Assembly (NCBI GenBank): GCA_964482235.1
Contig: CAYZWU010000002.1
Span: 124,001-188,000, forward strand
DNA length: 64,000 bases
Source of the DNA: CAYZWU01 sp964482235
GTDB taxonomy: Bacteria > Planctomycetota > B15-G4 > CAYZWU01
Reading direction: 5' to 3'
Shown here in pieces: positions 19,753-28,319 of this stretch. The position numbers and the translations under genes are program-made. The notes beneath the pieces were generated by a model, which was given only the letters and a program-made list of their open reading frames with translations, made no database searches and was not told where the DNA came from. The stretch's first letter is position 1; each line of letters opens with the position of its first letter.

Positions 19753-20331
19753 TTACATCTCTTCCTCGCGCTCCAGCTCGCGGTGGAGCCAGGCGCGGGA
19801 GAGGCGCAGGTCGCGCTCCACAGTGCCGAGGGAAACGCCGAGGAGCCGCGCGATCTCGGCGGTCTCGAGTCCGCTGAAGAAGCGGAGCTCCACGATCCGG
19901 GCCTTTCGGTCATCGTGCTTCTTGAGCCGCTTCAACGCCTCGTTCAGATCGAGCAGCCCCCAGGTCGTCTCCCTGTCCGGTTCGTCAACCTTGTCGAGAG
20001 GGATGCGGTCAAAGTCCTTCCCCCGCTTGGCCGCCTGCCGGCCGCGGGCGTGGTCGACGAGGATCCGGCGGATGCACGTTGCGGTCATGGCGAAGAAGTG
20101 GGTGCGGTCCGACCAGTTCGCCTCGTCCTGATCGACCATCTTCAGGTAGACCTCGTGGACCAGCGCCGTGGTCTGCAAGGTGTGCCCCCGGCGCTCCCGG
20201 CGCATGTACCCGGAAGCCCGGCTCTGCAGCTCGCTGTAGATGACCGGCATGAGCCGGTCCATCGCATCCTTGTCGCCCTTGCCGGCACTCCTGAGAAGTT
20301 TCGTCGTCTCGGAAACGGTTAGCTCGTTCAT
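19753..20331 (-). CDS. ECF-type RNA polymerase sigma factor
   Basis: The product is a 192-residue extracytoplasmic-function sigma factor. Region 2 includes HTLQTTALVHEVYLKM and THFFAMTATCIRRILVDHAR; region 4 includes RIVELRFFSGLETAEIARLL and GVSLGTVERDLRLSRAWL. This pattern matches the ECF subgroup (Sig-70_X6/TIGR02999 type) common in planctomycete- and acidobacteria-like genomes, where it often accompanies Ser/Thr kinases and not a classical anti-sigma factor. No anti-sigma gene is adjacent here. The ATG at 20331 is preferred; a GTG directly before it (20334) is an alternative. Its targets are unknown. Confidence 0.9.
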   Translation of the reverse strand: MNELTVSETTKLLRSAGKGDKDAMDRLMPVIYSELQSRASGYMRRERRGHTLQTTALVHEVYLKMVDQDEANWSDRTHFFAMTATCIRRILVDHARGRQAAKRGKDFDRIPLDKVDEPDRETTWGLLDLNEALKRLKKHDDRKARIVELRFFSGLETAEIARLLGVSLGTVERDLRLSRAWLHRELEREEEM

Positions 20332-20489
20332 CACAGGTGTCTCGCCACGGAAATTGCAGCCTGATCTGCTGTTCCGGTTGTTCCGCTGAAAAGGGCTTTG
20401 TTATTCTCTCCTGATTATCAGCTTACGCCCTTCCGGGATCAAGAGCTGCCATTGAAATTAATCGTGCAGCATGAAGGGGAGCCGGCCTG

Positions 20490-21098
20490 CTAGCCCGCCA
20501 GTCCGATCCAGAGCTGGAAGATCCCGAAGCCGAGGAGCGCCGCCGCCGAGGCGCCGAGCAGGATCCGGTTGACCTTCGGTCCGAGCCGTTGAGCCGTTCC
20601 GAAGACCACGATGATCAGGGCCAGGACGGAGACGAGGGCGATGTAGAAGCCTGCGAGAAAACCGATCCCGTCAGCCGGCGCGGCGCGCCAGCCCGCGAGA
20701 AAGGCCGGCCCGGCCACGAGGCTCCAGTAGATGTATGGCCCCGGACTCATGAAGTTCATCACCACGGCCTTGAGGAGGCTCCGGGCCGGCGGCTCCGCCT
20801 CGAATCGCCCCGGATCGGCAGCGGCGCGGCATCGACGGAAGGCGCCGAAGGCGAGATAAAGGATGAAGAGCCCGCTGGCCACGTGCAGGGTTCGCTGCAT
20901 CGACGGCGGCACCCGGCTCAGCACCAGCAGCACCAGGGCGATGATGGGGCCATCGCTGATCAGGGGCGCCAGGGCGGCCGGCAGGGTGCGCCGCCAGCCG
21001 TTCTTCAGCGTCTGGGAGATGAGGAACGCCTGGAACGGTCCCGGCTGGGCGGCACCGGCAAATCCATAACCGAAACCCTGTGCCAGGTGGAGGATCAC
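20490..21098 (-). CDS. LysE/RhtB-family amino-acid exporter
   Basis: The product is a 202-residue polytopic inner-membrane protein with about six hydrophobic segments. The N-terminal GAAQPGPFQAFLISQTL corresponds to the family's GP(N/F) signature after the first helix, and NFMSPGPYIYW matches the central NP/SP-containing helix. It is predicted to export amino acids or small metabolites by proton exchange; the substrate is unknown. It begins with a GTG (21098) that overlaps the TGA of the upstream alcohol dehydrogenase gene, so the two are translationally coupled. Confidence 0.8.
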   Translation of the reverse strand: MILHLAQGFGYGFAGAAQPGPFQAFLISQTLKNGWRRTLPAALAPLISDGPIIALVLLVLSRVPPSMQRTLHVASGLFILYLAFGAFRRCRAAADPGRFEAEPPARSLLKAVVMNFMSPGPYIYWSLVAGPAFLAGWRAAPADGIGFLAGFYIALVSVLALIIVVFGTAQRLGPKVNRILLGASAAALLGFGIFQLWIGLAG

Positions 21099-22195
21099 GG
21101 CAGGATCACTCCCCGCGCCGTGCTGCCAGACAGCATCTCCTCGAACGCCTCGTTCACCTGCTCGAGGCTGTACGTCCGCGTGATCAGGCTGTCGATGGGA
21201 AGCTTCCCCTCGAGGAAGAGGTCGGCGTAGAGCGGGAAGTGGCGGGCCGGGACGGCCGTGCCGTAGTAGGAGCCCTTCACCGTCTTCTCCTGCCTGGTGA
21301 TGAGCGATCCCGGAAGGTTGGTGTTGCTGCCCATGGGAGCCAGTCCGGCCAGCACCACCGTTCCGCCCGGGCGCGCGACCTTGAGGCAGAGCTCCTGGAC
21401 GGCCGTGAGGCCCGTGGTGTCGACGACGACGTCCGCTCCGCGGCCTTCCGTCCTCTTCCTGATCGTATCGACCGGATCGGGCAGATCGAGGAGGAAGTCG
21501 GTCGCTCCGGCTTCGCGCGCCATCTTCTCCTTGGACTCGAACCTGTCCACCGCCACGATCCGCCCCGCACCGGCCAGGCGCGCACCCATGATCGCCGAGA
21601 GCCCCACCCCGCCGGCGCCGAAAACCGCCACGCTGCTCCCGGCCTCGATCCGCGCCGTGTTCAGCACGGAGCCCACTCCCGTGGTCACGGCGCAGCCGAT
21701 CAGGGCGGCAACCTTCAGCGGGACCTCGGGGCTCACCTTCACGCAGCTCTCCTGCGGCACCACCGCGCGGTCGGCAAAGCAGGCCAGGGCGCTGTAATGG
21801 TAGACCGTCTCGCCGCGTCGGGAGAGGCGGGTGGTCCCGTCCATCATCGCCCCGGCCCAGATTGGCTCCACGTAGGTGGAGCAGAGGCAGGGGGTGCCGT
21901 CCAGGCAGTAGAAGCAGGCCCCGCAGCTCGGAGCCCAGTTGAGGATCACGTGGTCGCCCTTCTTCAGATCCCGGACGCCTTCGCCCACATCCTCGACCAC
22001 TCCCGCTCCCTCGTGGCCGGCCACGCAGGGCAGCGGATGCTTCGTGTCGCCCGTCACGAGGTGCCAGTCGCTGTGGCAGATCCCTGCCGCCTCGACCTTG
22101 ACGAGGACCTCGCCGGCGTGCGGCCCGTCGAGATCGATCTCTTCCACCGAGAACGGGGTGTTGACGGCGTTCAGGATTGCGGCGTGGATTTTCAT
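21095..22195 (-). CDS. Zinc-dependent alcohol dehydrogenase (class III-like MDR family)
   Basis: The product is a 366-residue medium-chain dehydrogenase that oxidises an alcohol or reduces an aldehyde with NAD(P). Catalytic zinc ligands are visible in GICHSDWHLV, AGHEGAGVVEDVG and the later Cys of IGCAVTTG. The four-cysteine structural zinc loop is CGACFYCLDGTPCLC. The coenzyme site VFGAGGVGLSAI is followed by AVDRF, where the Asp suggests NAD preference. It resembles the Zn-dependent ADH group close to glutathione- or mycothiol-dependent formaldehyde dehydrogenases, but the substrate is uncertain. It is the first gene of a two-gene unit with the LysE exporter. Confidence 0.9.
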   Translation of the reverse strand: MKIHAAILNAVNTPFSVEEIDLDGPHAGEVLVKVEAAGICHSDWHLVTGDTKHPLPCVAGHEGAGVVEDVGEGVRDLKKGDHVILNWAPSCGACFYCLDGTPCLCSTYVEPIWAGAMMDGTTRLSRRGETVYHYSALACFADRAVVPQESCVKVSPEVPLKVAALIGCAVTTGVGSVLNTARIEAGSSVAVFGAGGVGLSAIMGARLAGAGRIVAVDRFESKEKMAREAGATDFLLDLPDPVDTIRKRTEGRGADVVVDTTGLTAVQELCLKVARPGGTVVLAGLAPMGSNTNLPGSLITRQEKTVKGSYYGTAVPARHFPLYADLFLEGKLPIDSLITRTYSLEQVNEAFEEMLSGSTARGVILP

Positions 22196-22342
22196 CGGTT
22201 TATTCCTTTCTGCCGGCAGCTATCATCAATTTCAACGTTATATCACAAGCGCGACGGTATTTCGTTGTGGTAGAATCCGGCGGCTCGTTCCCCATGGCGG
22301 CGGCCTTTCGCCGGCCCACTGATGATGAACAAGGAAAGCGCG

Positions 22343-22681
22343 ATGCTGGTCACCAAGATCTTTCAGTTCGACGGGGCTCACAACCTTCTCGAATACAAGG
22401 GAAAGTGCGAGAAGCTTCACGGCCACACCTGGACGCTTCACGTCACCGTTGAGGCCGAGGTGGGGCGGGGGGGGATCGCCTTTGATTTCAACAAGCTGAA
22501 GGAGATCGTGACCCAGAATGTAATTTCCGTCTTGGATCATAGTTATATCAACGACGTGGTGCCCGATCCATCGGCGGAGAATATCGCGATCTGGGTTTTC
22601 GAGAAGCTGAAGAACGACCTGCCGATCCACGGGATTCGCGTCTACGAGACACCCACGAGCTACGTGACGTACCGTCCTTGA
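22343..22681 (+). CDS. queD: 6-carboxytetrahydropterin synthase (6-pyruvoyl-tetrahydropterin synthase family)
   Basis: The product has 112 residues and is predicted to convert dihydroneopterin triphosphate to 6-carboxytetrahydropterin for queuosine (7-deazaguanine) synthesis. Zinc-binding histidines are in FDGAHNL and LHGHTW, the catalytic Cys in GKCEKLHGH, and LDHSYIND and PSAENIAIWVFEKL complete the family pattern. The ATG at 22343 is preferred because AAGGAAA lies 5 nt upstream and the product then starts MLVTKIFQFDGAH; ATGs at 22322 and 22325 would add seven or six residues but lack a ribosome site. No other que gene is adjacent; the complex I operon follows. Confidence 0.9.
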   Translation: MLVTKIFQFDGAHNLLEYKGKCEKLHGHTWTLHVTVEAEVGRGGIAFDFNKLKEIVTQNVISVLDHSYINDVVPDPSAENIAIWVFEKLKNDLPIHGIRVYETPTSYVTYRP

Positions 22682-22754
22682 CAGAGCCTTCCAGATATCA
22701 TTCGAGCCGATGGCGGCAATCCCTGTCCATACCTGCCAATTTCAACCTTTATTT

Positions 22755-22783
22755 TTCTTGCCCGCTCAATCTGATCCTATAAG
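22755..22783 (+). promoter_or_regulatory. Candidate promoter of the nuo operon
   Basis: TTCTTG (22755-22760) and TATAAG (22778-22783) are spaced by 17 nt in a locally AT-rich stretch about 125 nt before nuoA. This is the best sigma-70-like match in the gap between queD and nuoA. Confidence 0.4.
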
Positions 22784-22909
22784 ATATTCCCTTTTAATCT
22801 AATAAATCGTTCTTGGAAGAGTCCATTCCCGTTGTCGCCCTTCAGCGGCGATCGGCCTTCCGACCGTCTGTTCCCGGGTTCCCCGTAAAGCTTGTGTGGG
22901 AGACGCCCA

Positions 22910-23317
22910 ATGCTCCTCCATTATCAGTCGGTTCTCGTTTTTCTCCTCCTGGGATTCGGCGCCGTGGTGGGAGGATTGTTCTTCCTCGCCATCCTGCGCC
23001 CGAACAAACCGTCCGCGGAAAAGTCGATGCCTTACGAGTGCGGCAAGGATCCCGTGGGGGACGGGCAGGTCCGTTTCGACATGCGGTTCTACACCATTGC
23101 CCTGATCTTCGTCGTGTTCGACGTGGAGATCGCCTTCCTCTTTCCCTGGGCCAGGGTCTACCAGGCATTTCTTGCCGAGGGAAACGGCGGAATCGCGCTT
23201 TTCGAGGGGCTCGTTTTCATTGTAATCCTTTTTGTTGCACTGGTCTATGTCTGGGTCAAGGGTGATCTCGAATGGGTCAAGGCATTCAAGCCTCGCGGAA
23301 AGCTGGAGAAGGAATAG
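22910..23317 (+). CDS. nuoA: NADH-quinone oxidoreductase-like subunit A
   Basis: The product is a 135-residue membrane subunit of respiratory complex I with three hydrophobic helices. The conserved loop YECGKDPVGDGQVRFD and the second-helix segment FVVFDVEIAFLFPW are diagnostic. The ATG at 22910 is preferred over the GTG at 22892 because GGGAG lies at the right distance before it. It is the first gene of an 11-gene cluster in the order A-B-C-D-H-I-J-K-L-M-N with short gaps. NuoA lines the quinone-site region where electron transfer is coupled to proton pumping. Confidence 0.94.
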   Translation: MLLHYQSVLVFLLLGFGAVVGGLFFLAILRPNKPSAEKSMPYECGKDPVGDGQVRFDMRFYTIALIFVVFDVEIAFLFPWARVYQAFLAEGNGGIALFEGLVFIVILFVALVYVWVKGDLEWVKAFKPRGKLEKE

Positions 23318-23321
23318 AACA

Positions 23322-23834
23322 ATGGGAATTCTGGAACACAAGCTGCCCAACGTCGGCATCTTCAAGATCGCGGACAAGGCGATCGACTGGGGCAGGCTCT
23401 CCTCCCTCTGGCCGATCACCTTCGGCATCGCCTGCTGCGCCATCGAGATGATGGCCACCGGCATGGCGCACTACGACCTCGACCGCTTCGGCATGGGGGT
23501 GTTTCGCGCTTCGCCGCGCCAGGCCGACCTGATGATCGTTGCCGGGACGGTCAACGTGCGGATCGCCAAGGTGGTGAAGAGGCTCTACGCCCAGATGCCC
23601 GAGCCGAAGTACGTCCTGGCCATGGGCGCCTGCGCCGTGGGCGGGGGACCGTACTGCCAGTACGGCTACAACATCGTCAAGGGAGTCGATCACATCGTTC
23701 CCGTGGACGTCTACGTGCCCGGCTGCCCGCCGCGGCCCGAGGCGCTCCTGGACGGTCTGATGATGCTCCAGGAGAAGATTCGCAAGCAGCAGGTCCTGAC
23801 CCGCGAGGAGCTCTCGCCCAAGGGGGTGAGCTGA
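23322..23834 (+). CDS. nuoB: NADH-quinone oxidoreductase-like subunit B
   Basis: The product has 170 residues and carries the terminal N2 [4Fe-4S] cluster that reduces quinone. The tandem cysteines of GIACCAIEMM, the Cys in GACAVGGGPY and the Cys of VPGCPPRPEALL are the four cluster ligands. It is a peripheral-arm subunit at the membrane interface. It starts 4 nt after nuoA and its TGA overlaps the ATG of nuoC. Confidence 0.96.
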   Translation: MGILEHKLPNVGIFKIADKAIDWGRLSSLWPITFGIACCAIEMMATGMAHYDLDRFGMGVFRASPRQADLMIVAGTVNVRIAKVVKRLYAQMPEPKYVLAMGACAVGGGPYCQYGYNIVKGVDHIVPVDVYVPGCPPRPEALLDGLMMLQEKIRKQQVLTREELSPKGVS

Positions 23835-24364
23835 TGGAACCGAAAGCGATTCACGAACGGCTCGTTGCGGAGGGGGTCGAAGGTGTCGTCGAGTTCATCG
23901 ACGGTCCGGCCGATTCCAGCATCGTGGTGGAACCGGCAAGATTGGAGGAGATCCTCGAGTTCCTCCGGGACGACGAGGAGCTGATGCTCGACCAGCTCTC
24001 CCTGGTCAGCGGCCTTCATTTCGAGGACCGCTTCGAAAGCGTCTATCACCTCCTTTCCACGATCCGGAGGCATGACGTGGTGCTCCGCGTCCGCCTGGCC
24101 GCCGAGAATCCCGTGGTGCCCACGGCGAGCCGCGTTCATCCCACGGCCGACTGGCACGAGCGGGAGACGTACGATCTGATCGGTATCGTTTTCGAGGGCC
24201 ACCCCGATCCGAGGCGGATCTATCTTCCCCAGGACTGGGTCGGGCACCCGCTCAGGCGCGACTACGAGCTGCCCGAGGAGTTCGACGGCATACCGCTGAG
24301 GGACGTCAACAGGCCGGAGGAGAAGGCCGCCGAGGAGACGGAGGAGGCCAAGGGAGCCGAATGA
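23834..24364 (+). CDS. nuoC: NADH-quinone oxidoreductase-like subunit C
   Basis: The product is the 176-residue 30-kDa-type peripheral subunit. The family signature appears as TADWHERETYDLIGI followed by GHPDPRRIYLP and GHPLRRDYELP. It is separate from NuoD, not fused. The last 20 residues are Glu/Ala-rich (EEKAAEETEEAKG), longer than usual. It is translationally coupled to nuoB. Confidence 0.93.
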   Translation: MEPKAIHERLVAEGVEGVVEFIDGPADSSIVVEPARLEEILEFLRDDEELMLDQLSLVSGLHFEDRFESVYHLLSTIRRHDVVLRVRLAAENPVVPTASRVHPTADWHERETYDLIGIVFEGHPDPRRIYLPQDWVGHPLRRDYELPEEFDGIPLRDVNRPEEKAAEETEEAKGAE

Positions 24365-24447
24365 TCCGCCCGCCCTCGCCGGCGCCGGATCCGTCGTGAA
24401 TCAAAACGCTACGGCAAGGAATCAACGGCGAAAGTAACGGGATAGCC

Positions 24448-25590
24448 ATGAGACCGGAAGGCGAACAATACTCAGATGTCTCCACCCAGGAGATGACGAT
24501 CAACTTGGGGCCCCAGCATCCGGCCACCCACGGCGTGCTTCGCGTCGAGGTCGATGTCGACGGGGAGATCCTGACCCGCGCCGATCCCGACGTGGGCTAC
24601 CTGCACCGCTGCAAGGAGAAGGTCGGCCAGAGCCTGAAATACACCCAGTTCATCCCATACACGGACAGGCTGGATTACCTGGCCGCCATGAACAACAACC
24701 TCGGATACTGCCTCTCCGTGGAGAAGCTGCTCGGCGTGGAGGCGCCGGAGCGCGCCCGGTACATCCGCACGATCATGGTGGAGCTCAACAGGATCGCTTC
24801 CCACCTCGTGGCCTTCGGCTCGTATTCCCTCGACATCGGCGCCTGGACGCCCCTGCTCTACGCCTTCCGCGAGCGCGAGATGATTCTCGCCCTCTTCGAG
24901 AAGGCCTGCGGCGCCAGGATGACCCACAACTACATGCGTATCGGCGGCGTGAGCAAGGACCTTCCCGAGGGATGGATCGACGAGTGCCGAGGGTATCTCG
25001 ACGAGCAGGAGAGGCGGTGGCCCGAGTACAACAAGATCCTCTCGGACAACAAGATCTTCGTCAAGCGGACGGCGGACATCGGCGTGGTCAGCGCCGAGGA
25101 CGCCATCGGCTGGGGATTCACCGGACCGTGCCTCCGCGGATCGGGCGTCGACTTCGACCTGAGGCGGGATTTCCCCTATCTCGTCTACGACCAGCTCGAT
25201 TTCAAGGTCTGCGTGGGCGAGGGGAAGAAGGGCACGCTGGGCGACTGCTGGGACCGGTACTGGGTGCGCATGCTCGAGATCCTGGAGAGCATCTCGATCG
25301 TGCGGCAGTGCCTCGACAAGCTTCCCGAGGGAGAGATCAAGACCAAGGACGTGAAGAAGGTGATCAAGCCGGCCGCCTCGGAGGCGTACGTGCGCACCGA
25401 GAATCCCAAGGGAGAGGTGGGCTACTTCGTGGTGAGCGATGGATCCCAGGTGCCGTACCGCGTGCGGATCAGGGCTCCGAGCTTCAACAATCTGTCGATC
25501 ATGGCCAAGGCTCTACCCGGTTTGATGATCGCCGACGTGGTGGCTTTCATCGGCTCGCTGGACATCGTTCTGGGTGACGTGGACCGCTAG
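24448..25590 (+). CDS. nuoD: NADH-quinone oxidoreductase-like subunit D
   Basis: The product is the 380-residue 49-kDa-type subunit, which forms the quinone-binding pocket with NuoB and is related to [NiFe]-hydrogenase large subunits. The quinone-site segment GPQHPATHGVLR is at about residues 24-35. NNNLGYCLSVEKLLG, HNYMRIGGVSKDLP and the closing VLGDVDR are typical. Nickel-binding cysteines are absent, as expected. An 83-nt gap separates it from nuoC. The next gene is nuoH, not nuoE, so the NADH-oxidising module is missing at this point. Confidence 0.95.
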   Translation: MRPEGEQYSDVSTQEMTINLGPQHPATHGVLRVEVDVDGEILTRADPDVGYLHRCKEKVGQSLKYTQFIPYTDRLDYLAAMNNNLGYCLSVEKLLGVEAPERARYIRTIMVELNRIASHLVAFGSYSLDIGAWTPLLYAFREREMILALFEKACGARMTHNYMRIGGVSKDLPEGWIDECRGYLDEQERRWPEYNKILSDNKIFVKRTADIGVVSAEDAIGWGFTGPCLRGSGVDFDLRRDFPYLVYDQLDFKVCVGEGKKGTLGDCWDRYWVRMLEILESISIVRQCLDKLPEGEIKTKDVKKVIKPAASEAYVRTENPKGEVGYFVVSDGSQVPYRVRIRAPSFNNLSIMAKALPGLMIADVVAFIGSLDIVLGDVDR

Positions 25591-25638
25591 CGGTTCCGGC
25601 CCGGTGAGGTATTGCGGAAACATGGAGGAGAGGAGCGG

Positions 25639-26718
25639 ATGAAAGACCTCATCGAGTTTTTCGGCGGACTGGAGTTCCTGTCGGAGAACGAGTTCCTGAC
25701 CTATCTTCTGGCTTATGCCGTGGTTCTTGGCGCGGTCTTCGCGATCTACGGCCTCTTCGCCATGTTCGCCATCTGGATGGAGCGCAAGGTTTCCGCCCAC
25801 ATGCAGTCCCGTCTCGGCCCCATGCGCACCGGAGCGTGGCACGGCTGGGCCCAGCCGATCGCCGACGCGATCAAGCTCTTCGTGAAGGAGGATATCTGGC
25901 CGGCCAAGGCGGACAGGATCCTCTGGCTGCTCGCCCCCGGCGTGGTCTTCGCCGCGGCGCTAGCCTGCTTCGTGGCCCTCCCGATCTCCGAGGGCTGGGT
26001 GGTCAACGACCTGAACCTCGGTGTCTTCTTCGTCATCGCCATCGCCTCGATCGAGGTGGTGGGCGTCATCATGGCGGGATGGGGGTCCAACAACAAGTGG
26101 TCGCTCTTCGGCGCCATCCGCCAAGGGGCGCAGGTGGTCTCGTACGAGATCCCGGCCGCCCTCGCCCTCATGGTGCCGATCCTGATGGCCGGATCCTTCA
26201 GCCTGACGGAGATCGTGGACGCCCAGAAGGGCGGGTCGTGGTACATCTGGTATTCGCCCTGGCTTCTCATTGCAGGCATCGTCTACTTCCTGGCATCCAT
26301 CGCGGGATGCAAGAGGGCGCCTTTCGACATCCCCGAGGCCGAGTCCGAGCTGGTGGCCGGTTTTCACACCGAGTACTCGGGCCTCCGGTTCGCCATCTTC
26401 TTCATGGAGGAGTACGCCGCGGTCCTCGTGGTGTCCGCAATCTTCGCCACCGCCTTCCTGGGCGGCTGGCACCTGCCGTTCGTGGAACTCGAGTTTGACA
26501 GCTTCTGGATGATCCTGCTCGGCGCAATGATCTGCATGGCCAAGATCGTGTTCATGGTCTTCTTGCAGATGTGGCTGCGCTGGACCCTACCCAGGCTGCG
26601 CGTGGATCAGGTCATGGCACTGGGTTACAAGTACCTGACCCCCTTCGCGTTCCTGGCCGTGGTCGGCGCCGCGATATACGAGTTCGCGGCGTGGCGGTGG
26701 ATCCCCTTTGTTTTTTAG
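25639..26718 (+). CDS. nuoH: NADH-quinone oxidoreductase-like subunit H
   Basis: The product is a 359-residue membrane subunit with about eight helices that connects the quinone cavity to the pumping arm. WMERKVSAHMQSRLGPMRTG near the N-terminus and the loop RAPFDIPEAESELVAGFHTEYSG are the family's most conserved segments. The ATG at 25639 has AGGAGAGGAGC upstream. It takes the place where nuoE, nuoF and nuoG would lie in a 14-gene operon. Confidence 0.95.
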   Translation: MKDLIEFFGGLEFLSENEFLTYLLAYAVVLGAVFAIYGLFAMFAIWMERKVSAHMQSRLGPMRTGAWHGWAQPIADAIKLFVKEDIWPAKADRILWLLAPGVVFAAALACFVALPISEGWVVNDLNLGVFFVIAIASIEVVGVIMAGWGSNNKWSLFGAIRQGAQVVSYEIPAALALMVPILMAGSFSLTEIVDAQKGGSWYIWYSPWLLIAGIVYFLASIAGCKRAPFDIPEAESELVAGFHTEYSGLRFAIFFMEEYAAVLVVSAIFATAFLGGWHLPFVELEFDSFWMILLGAMICMAKIVFMVFLQMWLRWTLPRLRVDQVMALGYKYLTPFAFLAVVGAAIYEFAAWRWIPFVF

Positions 26719-26736
26719 TGAGAGTGAGACGCGGTT

Positions 26737-27405
26737 ATGAGCGCTTACTTCAAAGATCTATCCGAGGGTATCGTCACCACCCTGAAAGGGATGTCGGTCA
26801 CGCTGAAGCACCTCTTCAGCAAACCGGTGACCGTTCAGTATCCTGACGAGAAGATCCCGATCTCCGACGCCTACCGGGGCATCCACGAACTCAAACAGGA
26901 AGGATGCCGTGCCTGCAACCTCTGCGCCAAGGCCTGCCCGGTGGAGTGCATCGACATCGACTCCGACAGGCACATGAAACGTGTCGTGGAGCTGAAGGTC
27001 TTCTCCGTTGATTACAACAAGTGCATCTTCTGCGGTCTCTGCACCGAGGCCTGCCCCACGGACGTCCTCCTGATGACCAAGGAATACGATCTTGCCACCG
27101 AGGACCGCAGCACCCTCGTGCGGAACATCCTCGAGTGGGTCGGCCTGAGAGACGAGGACAGGGAGACCATCAAGAAGCTCGAGGAGCAGGCGAGGAAGAA
27201 GGCCGAGGAGGAGGTGCGGAAGCAGACCCTCGAGGCGGAAGAGAAGGCTGAAAAGGCGGAAGAGGAGCCCGCAGGCAAGGCCGGCGACAAGGCGGACCCG
27301 CCCCCGGCAGAGGGGAAGGCCTCGAAGAAGAAGGCCCCGAAAAAGAAGGAAGCGGGCGGGGATCCTCCGGAAGAGAAGAAAAAGCCCGATCAGGAGGAGA
27401 AGTAG
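26737..27405 (+). CDS. nuoI: NADH-quinone oxidoreductase-like subunit I with long charged C-terminal tail
   Basis: The product has 222 residues. Two [4Fe-4S] motifs are visible: cysteines 57, 60, 63 and 67 (CRACNLCAKACP) and 96, 99, 102 and 106 (CIFCGLCTEACP). These clusters pass electrons to NuoB. From about residue 138 the protein continues as a Lys/Glu/Ala/Pro-rich, probably helical then disordered tail (for example KKLEEQARKKAEEEVRKQ), absent from most NuoI proteins. In an enzyme lacking NuoEFG this tail might dock an electron donor such as ferredoxin; that is inference. The stop is immediately followed by the ATG of nuoJ. Confidence 0.94.
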   Translation: MSAYFKDLSEGIVTTLKGMSVTLKHLFSKPVTVQYPDEKIPISDAYRGIHELKQEGCRACNLCAKACPVECIDIDSDRHMKRVVELKVFSVDYNKCIFCGLCTEACPTDVLLMTKEYDLATEDRSTLVRNILEWVGLRDEDRETIKKLEEQARKKAEEEVRKQTLEAEEKAEKAEEEPAGKAGDKADPPPAEGKASKKKAPKKKEAGGDPPEEKKKPDQEEK

Positions 27406-27909
27406 ATGACCGAGTTCATGTTCTGGTTCTTCGCCAGCCTGACGGTCCTGGGCGCAATCCTTGTGGCCTTCCTGAAAAGGCTGGTCAACTCGGCCTTCGC
27501 CCTGGCCATGACCCTGGTCGGCGTGGCCGGGCTCTACTGGACCCTGGGCGCCGATTTTCTCGGCACGACCCAGGTCCTGGTCTACGTGGGCGGCGTCACG
27601 GTCCTCATCCTCTACGGTGTGATGCTCACACCCAAGGATTCGACCAAGGTGCCGTGGATCCGGTTCGTCCCGGCCCTGGCCCTGACGGCAGCCGTCGGCT
27701 TCCTGATCTACTCCGCCTGGGCCGGCGTGGAGCAGTTCATGGACAGCCGGGCCGGCCACATCAAGGCCATTCAGCCCACGGCCGAGGAGATCGGCAGATC
27801 GTTCCTGGAGAGGGAGAAGTATCTCGTTCCCTTCGAGCTGGCCTCCGTCCTTCTCCTGATCGTGGTCGTCGGGGCCGTCTTCATCGCTCGCAGAAGAAAG
27901 GAGGTGTGA
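27406..27909 (+). CDS. nuoJ: NADH-quinone oxidoreductase-like subunit J
   Basis: The product is a 167-residue membrane subunit with about five helices. The third-helix segment LVYVGGVTVLILYGVMLT contains the conserved pi-bulge region YVGA/GxxxLxLF. It ends in a basic RRRKEV tail. The start ATG directly abuts the nuoI stop, and nuoK begins 2 nt after its stop. Confidence 0.92.
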   Translation: MTEFMFWFFASLTVLGAILVAFLKRLVNSAFALAMTLVGVAGLYWTLGADFLGTTQVLVYVGGVTVLILYGVMLTPKDSTKVPWIRFVPALALTAAVGFLIYSAWAGVEQFMDSRAGHIKAIQPTAEEIGRSFLEREKYLVPFELASVLLLIVVVGAVFIARRRKEV

Positions 27910-27911
27910 TC

Positions 27912-28241
27912 ATGGATGGCGCTGTCACCGTCTATCCCGCCAGCGTGGCTCCCTACTTCGTGGTGAGCGCGATTCTCTTTCTCTGCGGCATCCTCACGAT
28001 CCTCACCAGGAGAAACGCGATCTACATCCTCCTGGGCGTGGAGCTGATCCTGAACGCCGCGAACCTCAACTTCATCGCCTTCGCCCGCTACGGCGGCCTG
28101 GGCATCGACGGTCATATATTCGCGATTTTTGTCATTATCCTGGCGGCTTCGGAGGCTGCGGTGGCCCTGGCCATCATTCTCCAGATATTCAACAGCTTCG
28201 GGAGCGTGGATCTCAACGAAACCAACCTCATGAAGAGGTAG
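27912..28241 (+). CDS. nuoK: NADH-quinone oxidoreductase-like subunit K
   Basis: The product is a 109-residue three-helix subunit related to MnhC. The conserved glutamates in helices 2 and 3 are seen in LLGVELILNAANLNFIAF and AASEAAVALAIIL, both part of the proton path. The ATG at 27912 follows GGAGGTG. The length is normal. Confidence 0.94.
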   Translation: MDGAVTVYPASVAPYFVVSAILFLCGILTILTRRNAIYILLGVELILNAANLNFIAFARYGGLGIDGHIFAIFVIILAASEAAVALAIILQIFNSFGSVDLNETNLMKR

Positions 28242-28319
28242 CGCACGGAACGACCCGGCAGCGGGGGACAGCCGCGCGGCGCGGCACCTGCTGGCAACCG
28301 AATCCGGAGTGAAGAGGTT